Translations under genes and position numbers: made by a program
Notes under the pieces: generated by a model
Database searches by the model: none
What the model was told of the DNA's origin: nothing
Seen by the model: the letters and a program-made list of their open reading frames with translations, nothing else
Assembly: GCA_022695795.1 (NCBI GenBank)
Contig: MU404181.1
Span: forward strand, 36,382-100,381
Direction of reading: 5' to 3'
DNA from: Biscogniauxia marginata
Taxonomy: Eukaryota; Ascomycota; Sordariomycetes; Xylariales; Xylariaceae
DNA length: 64,000 nucleotides
Shown: one piece after another, positions 47,778-58,700 of the stretch
Layout of the letters: each line of letters opens with the position of its first letter
Position numbering within the stretch: position 1 is the stretch's first letter

Positions 47778-48949
47778 ATGCATCGTCGCTATTTTTCTTA
47801 GTAGCGTCGTATTTATTCGCTACCGCGACTAGCAACCCCGGCTCGCCCCGCTAGGTTAAGGCGTTCTTGTTTCGTACCTCAATTTCCGACCACTCTTATT
47901 ATTATTAACGCGGCTAAGGTTTAGAGACAGTAATGCCTTATGGATTTGGTTGAGGCCGACGGCGTCATTTCCGACCCAATAATACTAGGCGAAACTTTGC
48001 TTAGTATATACGATTATTAACCTGGCGTTAAAAAAATAACAAAGTAAAGGTAATTAAAAATATTAACGGTGTTTTTATTAGTTATAATGTATATATTAAG
48101 AATAACGATATAAAATTCTTATTACTTAAAACTAATTTTCTTACGAGTATTCGTCGTGATAATAACAAGGTTTTTTTTTAAGGCTTAAATATCTCGATAA
48201 AACTTTATATATTAAGGTTTTATAATATGCGTGTTTTAGCTTAGTAAAGCATTACGCCGCGGACTTATCTTATCTTTAACGTGTTTAAGGTTAATAATTA
48301 ACGTGTTACGAAGGTAGCTAATACTAGGTTTTTAGGTGCGGGGTTTGATTAAGTCGAGAATATATTTATTAAGATTAATTCGTTTATGGCTACGGCGGGG
48401 TTTCTTCCTTTTTCGAAAGATAATACTTGGCCTTTTTATTTTCGTTTTATAAATAAAAAGTAATAACTTAATATTATTTTAAATCGGTATTATTATTTTC
48501 GTGTTAGGTTTTAATTATAGTTTTTTCTTTTTTCTATTTAGTTATTTATTAATCGAGTTATAAAAGCTCGTGATAACAAAGTAGATAAATTTTATTAAAT
48601 TAGGAAGAAGAGTATTATAAAATATAATTTTTACGTTATGGTATTGATTTATGTATTTTTTTTTATTATTAAAAAGTCTATTCGTGGTGGGGTAGATAGT
48701 GTTATAGCTAAGATGGAAAGGATGGATATAGATGAGGAGTCTGGACCTTCGAAATAGAAGGCGGATAAGGAGATTTCGGATAGTGAGGATAAAAGGCTTA
48801 AGCGTAAACGCATAGCTACTTTTATTTTTCGGTTTAAAATACGACTTTTATCTAGGATTTTAAAGATTACTAGTGGTTTAATTAATAATAACCTTGGTAT
48901 TACTCTTCCTGTTTTAAAGGTTTAGGATTTATCTACTTTCGTTTATTAG
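47778..48949 (+). pseudogene. Arg-rich plus-strand gene of the Rep element, copy 2
   Basis: Copy 2 equivalent of 43163-44334 with more stops (for example TGG->TAG at many Trp sites). The basic stretch near 48745-48810 is still visible in part (GADKEI-like DNA GGCGGATAAGGAGATTTCGG is conserved). Confidence 0.5.
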
Positions 48950-49070
48950 GTTTAAAAAAATGCTATGTTTGTAAATAAGATTAATACTAAAGAATAACCG
49001 CCTTTTTATAGCATTTTTTTTAATAAAGATAATAATTAATTTTTAAAGTTTTATATTTTTGATTTATTTA

Positions 49071-51033
49071 ATGAAATTTCTATTTTTAATTCTTTATACC
49101 TCGAAGCTGTTATTAATTTCTACCTTTTTAATAAATTGGTTAAAGGCCTTTGTTTAACTATTTAAGGTGCGGGGTTTTTCTCGTTTAATGAAAAGTAGAG
49201 ATTTAATTTCCACGAATATATAGTTTTTTTTTAATTATCTCACGTTTATTTTAAGGTAGTCCCTGGGATCCTGGTTAGAGATATATATATATAGTAAGGC
49301 CTAGTTTATAAAACTTGTAAGGCGTATGTATTTATTTGTTACTAAAAAAGCGACTTAATATTCTAGTATTTATTTATAAAACTAGTTAAACCCCTTGCTA
49401 TTTAAAGGGATGTTATTTACGACGATATAATCGATATTCTTGTTCATTAATGCGGCGTTTTATATCCCTGCTATGTAATAGTGGGGGCCGAGAGATCAGG
49501 CCTATATCGTTTTAAAAAGGCGGGTCTCTCCGTATATATATAATATGCGAGGTCGTTTTAATAAATGTTAGCGTTATACTTTTTATGAAACCGCGAGTAG
49601 GTCTTTATCGATTTGTTAAAACGTATTTTTTTAAATGTTATATATAACCCCTTCTTTATAGGGGGGGGGCCCCCTCGAGGAACGAGGGTGGGGGGGGGAC
49701 CTAGAATAGGGGGAAAGGTTATATAAATTATTGTGGAATAGATATTTATGTAAAGCTAGAAATCTTTAGGCGAATACTTGGTAAGTAAAAAGAACTTCTT
49801 ATTTCGGGTTAAAGCGCCCTCGAGGGGGGGGGTGATTATTTATGGAAGTGTTAAGGAGATTTATAGCGTTTATTTTGTGTCGGGGGGTGTAAGGAGGGGG
49901 GCCCCCCCGAGGTACGAGGGTGGGGTACCCTCGAAACCCCTTAAAACGCTTAGTAGGCTTATGAGTCCCTATAATTCGTGTATAATTACCCCTTGTTAAC
50001 GAGCAAGATAGTTACGAAAAGTATAATATCGAAAAGTAAAAAAGTACTTACTTAGTTTATTAAAAAGATTTTCTTTTTTCCATTTCCGGAGTTCTTTTAG
50101 TAGGTTCTAGATTTTGTTAAGGTTTAGTGAAATATATTCCCGAATTATAGGTCTTTATTTCTAGTTCGCATATAAGCTTATCGTGGTGAAGTGTAGAATT
50201 AAATCCCGCGGGGTATATTTTTCGAATCTCTTAAAGAATTTCTCTTTCGTTTAAAGGGTGGGGGCCTTTGACCAGAAATCTATTTTAACTTCTTTTTAAT
50301 ACTTACGTAGTTATGTTATGTTTTTATCGATATATATAAACCCCTTTTTATATAAATATTTCTAGGCGGTAATCCTATTTTTAGTAAAACTAATATTTAA
50401 GTAGAAACGCTTAATGTTGAAATAATAGGCGTTATAAATCTGCTTTTTTTTAAACCATTCGCCAAGTACGTAATAATAAGGTATATTATCTTTATATTAT
50501 TTACAGCAAGCGTAAAAGTATTAAAATTCGAAGACTTTAATTTTTTTTAAGAATTCCTTTAATAAGAAAATATATTTTAGGTATATAAAAAAAACGGATT
50601 TCGCGTTAAGTTTAAATTAACCTAGTTTAAGAGGGTTTTGAAAGTCGATCTTTAAAGATTAATTTCGCTAAGCTTTAATGAAGGCTTCGTAAGAGGTCGT
50701 TCTCGTTATTAATGCACGTCAAGATAGTAATAGGGTTATTAGTACGACTACGCTCTTTATAAGACGACTACGCACAAATAGAGATGGAGAAAGGGGGGTG
50801 TTATTATGGTAGCGAGGGCCTTTTAAGCCTAAAATTAGACTCGAAAAACGTTTATTAAGGAGTTCTTATTCGTGTACCTAGTTGGATATGTTATTAAGGC
50901 TAAACAGTGTGTTAATGTCGGGAACCACGAAGTCCATTAATAAACCCGGTAAACCGTCGCGGGAAGGGGGGCTTAAATCCCCGCGATAGTCTTCCTCTTC
51001 GCTCTCTAGTTCGAAGAGTTAAGTTGGGCCCAT
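49071..51033 (-). pseudogene. Rep-like gene, copy 2
   Basis: Equivalent of 46418-44456 shifted by 4,615. Motif I reads FFIYL near 50592-50578, and the motif II block is lost to stops. G/C runs are retained at 49648-49945. More heavily mutated than copy 1. Confidence 0.75.
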
Positions 51034-51241
51034 TTATACTAAGGAAGTATGTAATTAGTAAATAGTAGAACGTATTATTAAATAATGTGGTCACTGGGAC
51101 GGTAATTGCTGCTTAAACGAAGTATATAAAGGTGTATATAGTAATTAGTAGTGTTCGATGATGCTTTAGTATTTGTGAAGTATTCGCTGTGGGATTTGTT
51201 TTTTTCTTTATACTTTTTCTCAACACCATAGCGAATACTTT

Positions 51242-51250
51242 TAATGTTAC
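51242..51250 (+). other. Right border nonamer of the Rep array
   Basis: TAATGTTAC; the last two bases (AC) already belong to the continuing Gypsy LTR, which reads on as GAATTTAGC. Confidence 0.88.
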
Positions 51251-51664
51251 GAATTTAGCTTATTAAAGGGGTTTCTTATAAAGGTGTTAAAACACGAACT
51301 ATAAAGATATTAATAAGATAAAGAATTTCTATATAATATCACGTGATATAAATCACTTTAAATAAAGTAATTTAAAGGTATTTAACATATCAAAATGGAA
51401 ATCCTATATAAAGGGAAAATGGATATAAAAAAGAAGAAATTTCCTTTGTTTCTAATTATTCATTCTAGTTTCTTAATTATTAATCTAAAATTATAATCAC
51501 TTTTTAATACTATAATAAAAATACCTTAAAATCTCTTTAACGAATAAAACATTATAAATCACTTAAACTAATCTTAACTCACTATTACCTTTAAATCAAG
51601 AAAACCTAATACGTACTTACTTATAAAGTTAACTAACTAAGAATATATAAGGAGGTTTGTCACA
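51249..51664 (+). repeat. 3' LTR of the large Gypsy element, resumed after the Rep array
   Basis: Continues ACGAATTTAGC and ends GGTTTGTCACA; its first four bases (TATT) lie at 42015-42018. It matches the 5' LTR subfamily (AAAGGGGTTTCTTATAAAGG), supporting one split LTR. Confidence 0.88.
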
Positions 51665-52540
51665 ATAATATATTCAAAAGGTTAGTTTTAAATAAAAAGA
51701 TTTTATTTATAATTAAATTTATATTAAATTATCTCGAGGCGGAAGTTTAAAGTAAAATAGATATTTTTTAACTTAAATTTCGAGGTTAATTAATTATTTT
51801 TATAGACTTATTAAAACGAAAATATTATTATTAATTACGCGTCGTAATATTAATAAGTATTTTAATTATTTTCAAAAGTAATTTTTATTTTTAAGTTAAA
51901 TTATAATGGTAATTAGCGATACTAAGGTTATTTAACATTATAATAACTCGCGATTTAAATGTCATTTTGAGATTTTTACATAGCTAATAAGCATGTTTAA
52001 TCTAGTTTAACGTTTTTAGCTCATAATTAAGGATGGTTAAAAGCGTGCCACTTATTAAATAATATTATTAAATTAATTATTTTTAGTATTTTATAAAAAG
52101 GGGGTAGCTATAATGAAAATAAGAAAAACCCTATAAAGAAGTTAGTAGTTATTCTAGGTAAGTTAAGAAATGTAAGTAATTTGATTTAAGAAAAATCCGT
52201 TGTTAAGTTGAGATTTTATTAAAAATAGATAAAATAGTAAGAAGAGAACTAAAAGCTAAAAAGGCGTTACGTTATAAATATAAATAATAGAATTATTATA
52301 TAAAGCTACGTGTAATAAATATATTAATATAAACTAAGCGGCTAAGTAAATAGTTAAACGATTAAACTAAGTTAATTAAATAATATTTATTACTAGTTAA
52401 TAAAGATGCCGTGTTATGGCTAAAATGCTCGTGTTGGCGTAACATCCGGATTATATTATAAAAAGTCCTTATTATATATTTTTGGTTTTTTGCTGAGATT
52501 TTTATGAAGGTATAACTTAGTTTTTTTATGCGTATATACC
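51665..52540. other. AT-rich unclassified sequence
   Basis: TpA-rich, no open frame. Nothing recognised. Confidence 0.4.
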
Positions 52541-53370
52541 TTTTTTTATGTGATATTATTCGTTTTTATGCTTGATTAATCTTGTTATTAATTATAATGA
52601 TAAATACGTTTAATAATTTAGCACGTCGAACCTTATTAAAGAGATTTCTAATTTAATAAAAAGAGGATTTTAAGTCGATATTATACATTAATAAGAGTTT
52701 ATATGCTTTTTTAATGTATTAATTGTATAATTATATATATGTTTTAACGCCGCTCGGATTCATTATTTTTAGTTTATAAGGTTAATCGTTAATTTTAAGC
52801 GTGTTTTAATAAGTATTTATAATTATAAAGTCATATTATAAGTACACGGTATTAAGTTAGCTTATTTAGATTAATAAAGGAAATATTTATAAACATATTT
52901 TTTCGACGAAATCTTGTTAGTATAATTAAACCACTAGTGTCAACTTTTTAACACCGTTATTTCTTAATAGTATTAATTTATAACGTTGTATATAATCGAT
53001 TAAGCACGATTTAAAAGTGTATATTATTACTATATATTTAAGCGATTAAAAAGAAATTAAATAATCGAGGTTATATAAAATATACTAATAAAAATGGGAT
53101 TATTTAAGGTAGCTAAATAGAATAGAGATATGCTAGGTGTTATATTAAGAAAATATAGATTTGTTATGTGTTAGTTTATAATGTATATATATTTTTATAT
53201 ATCGAAATTAATTGTTAAACGCTTAAGTACCTAGTTAATAACAAAGTTAAATTTTTATTGAGAAATAAAAGTAAATAAATAAGGGAATAAATATATAAAT
53301 AATATGTTGTTAGTCGCTTAAACCTAATTTTTAGCCGCGAAAAAGCGGCTAATTAAAAGTAATATAATGA
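52541..53370. repeat. ~830-bp duplicated segment, copy B
   Basis: RIP-degraded copy of 8058-8885; the whole length is affected, while copy A is spared in its right part. Confidence 0.75.
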
Positions 53371-53836
53371 GTTTTTATATAAGGCGATGTTAAATATTAA
53401 TACGTAATTAGTTTATTACTTAATTATAAAAACTAATAATAAATTATAATTAAAAGTTTTATAAGGTTAAAAGTCGGCTTAAGTTTATAAAAAGAGTTAT
53501 ACGCTTTAAAGGCTTAATTTATAAATATATATATATATATAAAGGCATAGTTATTTAAAACTTGTAATTTACGTTTAATTATATTAATAGCTCTTTATAA
53601 AGAGTTTCTTTTTTAGTAATATAAGTTATTTAAGTTTTTAACTCGTTTTTATGTTTTTTACGTTTTATTTAATTAAATAATGGCCAAAAAAGCTTAATGT
53701 TATTTTCGCTTTAATAACACTAACGTCGTAAAGTTAAGATATTTAAAAGAAAGAGTATTATCTTTAAAGCACTAAATATTATCCTTAAAATAACAACTAT
53801 TATTTATAAAGCGTCGACTATCTAGTTAATTTCTAG
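53371..53836. other. AT-rich unclassified sequence
   Basis: TpA-rich; nothing recognised. Confidence 0.4.
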
Positions 53837-53841
53837 CTTAA

Positions 53842-54257
53842 TATAACGAACCTCCCTATGTATTCCTAGTTAATTGACTTTATAAGTAAGTACGTACTAG
53901 ATTTTCTTAATTTAAAAGTAACAATAAATTAAGATTAATTCAAGTGATTTATAATGTTTTATTCGTTAAAGAGATTTTAATATACTCTCATTATAATATT
54001 AAGAAGTAATTATAATTTTAAATTAATAGCTAAAGAGCTAAAATAAATGACTAGATATATAAGAAATTCCAATTTACTTATATTTTATCCTTTTTAAGGA
54101 GTAATACTTAGTTTCTCTTTAATTCTCAAGAGTTTAACAAAGAATACTGATATTCTCTCTAGTTCTCAAGAGTCCAATAGAGTATTCTCTTTTGGAGTCA
54201 TGTGACCTCAAATTACATGACCAACTCAATTCCCTTTACCCTTGTTGGTTTGTAACA
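53842..54257 (-). repeat. Solo LTR with target duplication CYTAA
   Basis: It starts TATAACGAACC (from TGTGACG) and ends GGTTTGTAACA. Flanks CTTAA (53837-53841) and CCTAA (54258-54262) differ by one RIP-type transition. It has two units of the ~40-bp internal repeat. Confidence 0.85.
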
Positions 54258-54262
54258 CCTAA

Positions 54263-55216
54263 TAGAATTTATTATTAATAACCTTTTAACCGACTAAACC
54301 AAAATATGCTTTTTTCTTATTAATCGATTATAAAAGCTGTTTTTAACTTTAATAAATAAAAACGAGCGTTTTTTTATAAAACGGCTAAATTAAATTATTA
54401 ATAAGTTTTTAATATTAATACCGAGTAATAACGACAAATGGTTAAAAAAGAGGAAAATTAATAACGTTATTACATCTTTATAAGCTTTTAAAACATTTAT
54501 TGTTTTTATATGTTTTTTAGGTTTAAATACGTCGGTTTATATAAAGCCTGGTTTAAGTTGTTATATTAATATTATTAATATCCTTAATAATTATTACTTA
54601 TTTACTAATAATCTTTAATAAAATGTAAAATATATAACATAAGTATTAAAATTTATAATATTATTATTTTTATATATTTGTTATATAAGCCGAGAAGCGA
54701 GAGTTAATATAAATATTATTAATAACTATATTAAGACATTTTTAAGAAGTTAAATATAAGCTCGATTTATTATATATAGCTAATAATAACGTTAAAATGG
54801 GTTATTTATTTAATAAAGGAATTAAAAGTGCCGTTAAGGTATCGAGGCGTAAAACTGTTTTTATTATATAAGTCTTATATAAATAAAGGTTAAAACACTT
54901 ATTAATTAAATAAATAAAGAGGATATCGAATCGTATTAAAAACTTTTTAAACATAATAGTTATATTGGTTATATAATCGAAAAATTTATTAAAACGACTA
55001 CCTCTTTTTATTATATAGCCATTAAAGAACTAAGTGTTTTTTTATATTACCTTTTATAGTTACTTATATAGGTTTAAAATAAGTACTTATTAAGACTTTA
55101 ACTAGTTAATATAGCTTTAAGTACGTATTTATTCCCGTATAATTACGACACTAGAGCTATAATAATGAATTTTATAATGAGTTTTTAAGTAAATTACCAC
55201 GATATTAATGTCTTAA
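54263..55216. other. AT-rich unclassified sequence
   Basis: RIP-like; no frame or motif recognised. Confidence 0.4.
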
Positions 55217-55221
55217 GAAAT

Positions 55222-55716
55222 TGTGACGAACCTCCCTATACATTCCTAGTTAGCTGACTTCACAAGTAAGTACGTACTAAGTTTTCTTGATTTAAAGGTA
55301 ATAGTGGTTTAAGATTAGTTTAAGTGATTTATAATGTTTTATTCGTTAAAAAGATTTCAAGGTACTCTTACTATAATGTTAAAAAGTAATTATAGTTTTA
55401 AATTAATAGCTAAAGAATTAAAATGAATAATTAAATATATAAGAAATTCTAATTTATTTATACTTTATCTTTTTTAAGGAGTAATACCTATATTCTCTTT
55501 AATTCTTAAGAGTTTAATAAAGAATTTTAATTTTCTTTTTAATTTTTAAGAGTTTAATAGAGAATTCTAATATTTTCTTTAATTCTTAAAAGTTCGATAA
55601 AAAATTCTAATATTCTTTTTAATTCTTAAAAGTTTAATAAAGAATTCTTTTTAAAGTTATGTGACTTTAAATTATATAATTAACTTAATTCTTTTTATCT
55701 TTATTAATTCGTAACA
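55222..55716 (-). repeat. 3' LTR with four ~40-bp units
   Basis: It starts TGTGACGAACC and ends AATTCGTAACA. Longer than its partner by 79 bp because it has about four units of the TTAATTCTTAAGAGTTTAATA repeat. Confidence 0.9.
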
Positions 55717-58700
55717 TTATATTTCTCTTTTAAATAGTTTTATCTTTAAAACTTTTTTTTGATAACCTTTCATTTTAATTATGTTATCCTATTATGTTAT
55801 TAAGAATGTGTAAATAGGTTTAAAGAAAAGGAATTCTTTTAAATATTAATACGAACTAGTCGCCGCCATCGATTAATTTAGATATATAATTATGCTTTGT
55901 ACTCGCTGTTTTAAGAAGGGCTTATTATGTAAGATGTTAAAGGACCGAAAAAAATGTTAGAATTATAGCGAAGTTAATATCACCTTTTATAACGGTAATT
56001 ACATTTCCTTAAAATCCCTTTAAAACATTTAAAAAAAAAACTTAAAATTAACTAAGAAAAACGGGTAGTCGTTTAACAACTTTAAAAACTATTAAGTAAA
56101 ATTACGTAATTAAATCGTTAATTTAAATGGTTACGTAAATGTGGGATTTAATTTATTTAACGCGAGCTTTAAAACTTAAATAAATTAGAGGATTAAGAAC
56201 GTATTAAAGAGAAATAAAAACGTTTTTAAGTTAAATAATAATTTTTAACTAAATAAGTTAAAGTTACTTTTAAGGTTATCCCTTTTTTTGACTAGTTATA
56301 ATTAAATTACGACTTAGGTTTTTAGATCTTCTTAGGCGATCTAGGTTTTAGCGGTAAAAGTTCTTAAGCTTAACCGTTAAATTCCTTAAATTTTTAAGTG
56401 GTTTTTAAATGTTCTTTTTAAGTAAGTAACCTTCTTACTTAACAAAATACTATAATTAACCTTTAACTCGTTTTAAATTTAATATCTTTTTTATTTTATA
56501 CTTATTAAGGTTTTTTTTTAATTTTAATTGGTTTTTTAATAAAGCGTTTTTTAGTGTTAATTTTAAGAATAAAACATGGAATATAAGATATATTTTGGAT
56601 CTTTTTAGTAGTGTTAACTTGTAATTAATTTTCGAAATAACTTTTTTAATTCTATATAGTTTTAACTTCTTAAATTTAAGTTTTTCGTTAAGTCGTTTTG
56701 TTTTAATTTAGGGTGTTTTTAATGTTACGCCTTGTTATTAACGAAATAAATAAACTATGTCTTTTTTTTTTAAGAATTAGTCCCTTAATTCTTTTTTTAT
56801 TATAGTATTTTATTATTTTATCTTAAATGAATTATAATTCTTTTTATAACCGTTACTATATTATTTAAACCTTTTTAGATAGTACTTTTACTCTTAGGGC
56901 TTTTATTTCGACTCTTGGTGTTTTCGTAAGTTTAATTAGTTATTTTTAAACTTCCGTTTTCTATTTATACACTACTTCGTATAGTGATATCTTTATATCT
57001 TTATTAATTAAAGTATTATATATTATTTAGGCTATTAATAACAATTTTACTTAGTTATTTATTTCTTAGTTAACATAGCTTTTTAAATACTATTTTATTA
57101 TTTAGTTCAATTTTTTTGTTTATTTGTTTATTTAGGGATAATACATTATAAACAACTTTTATTTAACTCTTATTTGTTTTATTAGGTTTATTTAAAATTT
57201 TAAAGTAAATAACTTATCTTTATTTAAAACAATACGTTTTAGTAATCCATATTTATTAACGTATTTTTTTAGGAAATTAAAAATTAGTTATTTTGTTATG
57301 TTTAACTCGTTAAATGGTAAAAAGTAAGTATATTTCGTGAGTTTATTAATAATTACTTATATGTTGTTATAAGGTACTTTTATAATAGGATTTTTTAACT
57401 TAGGGAGTTTTACTACGAAATCCCATGTAATTATATATTACGCTTTATTAGGTATTTGAGTTAGTTATAATAGTTTATATAGTTTATATTATAATGCTTT
57501 AGCTTTATTATAAACGTTATAATTTTTTATAATTTTTTTAACTGTTTATCGCATCCCTAGAAAGTTGAATTTTTTTTAAAGTCGTTTTATTATCTTGAAA
57601 ACTCCTTAGTAACTATGTAGAAGATGTTTATAAAATTCTTTAACGAATTTGTTTTATATTCGTTTTAATACGTAAACCTTTTTTTTATACGAGAGAAGTT
57701 TGTTGCTAAATCCTTGTTAAAATTGTAATTATTTTTCTTTTTAATTGTAATTTTCTTTAAAACGTTATTTTTAGTTTCTTATATTAATTCGTATATAAGT
57801 TAATATAATTGATTTATCATTTTGTTGTTTAAATATCTAAATATTTCTTTTATTGATTTTTAACTTATAATCTCCTTTTTTACTAAGCAAGTCTATTTAA
57901 ACGTTTTTTTTTCTCTTAATATAATGGATTTTAAAATTAAACTTGAACAAGAAAATTATTTAATGTTTATACCTTTAATTAAACGTTTATGTTATTATAA
58001 ATTATGTAAGATTCTTGTGATTTAAATAAATATTAATAGGTTCTTTAGTTTTATTAAGCCATAATTCCCATTTTTTTAATGCTTTAATAACTATTAATAG
58101 TTTCTTATTATAGATTTAATAGTTTAATTTAACATTATATAGTGCTTTAAATAGGTATATAATTAAGTACTATTTTCTATTGTTTTCTAGTTACTTTAAA
58201 ACTGCTTTAATAGCGAAATTTAAAGTGTTTATCTTTAATCATTTCTTCTTATTTTCGTTTAAAAATTTATATATAACCTTACTAATTATAACTTTTTTTA
58301 GCTACTAAAAAGCTTATATAGCTTTTTTAATGAAATAAAAAGTTTTTCTTGTTTTCGCTAAGATAATTAATTCCGTTAATAATTTAGTAATTCGCTTAAA
58401 ATCTTAAATGAGTTATTTAATGTAGTTAATAAAGCTAAGAAATGTATATACGTTTATAATATTCCTAGGTTCTAGTTAATTCTTAATTGTTATTATCTTT
58501 CCTTTTTAAATATGGATTTTTTTTAGGTTTATTATAAACCCTAAATAATCTAGTTTTTTAATATGTTATTTACTTTTAGTTAAATAAATAAATAGGTTTA
58601 CCTTTTCTAGGGCTTTTAACACTTACTTTACATATTCCTTATATTCCTTCTCGCTTTTTAAGTAAATTAATATATCGTCTAAATAAATAAATACAAATTT

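Larger units (their letters stand above)
46634..51248. mobile_element. Rep-bearing replicon/transposon, copy 2 (4,615 bp)
   Basis: Head-to-tail with copy 1 and exactly the same length; corresponding landmarks are offset by 4,615 (for example AAGGT at 43301 and 47916). Differences are almost all transitions, with more G->A/C->T in this copy. It ends CAACACCATAGCGAATACTTTTAATGTT before the rest of the Gypsy 3' LTR. Confidence 0.85.
32441..51664 (+). mobile_element. Chromodomain Ty3/Gypsy element enlarged by nested insertions
   Basis: 5' LTR 32441-33101, gag/polymerase 33102-42014, 3' LTR resuming at 51249-51664. Inside it lie a solo LTR (34975-35399), a pogo-type transposon (36419-38279) and a tandem Rep-element pair (42019-51248). 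Removing these leaves about 7.7 kb, the size of the complete minus-strand relative at 55222-62819. The outer flanks (GTTTC and ATAAT) do not match, so the original target duplication is lost. All coding parts are broken by RIP-type changes. Confidence 0.88.

Noticed and set aside
42019..51248. Crypton or Helitron origin of the tandem element
   Set aside because: Tandem arrays and lack of classic duplications would fit, but no tyrosine-recombinase or Helitron helicase features are seen, whereas Rep motifs and a nonanucleotide hairpin are.
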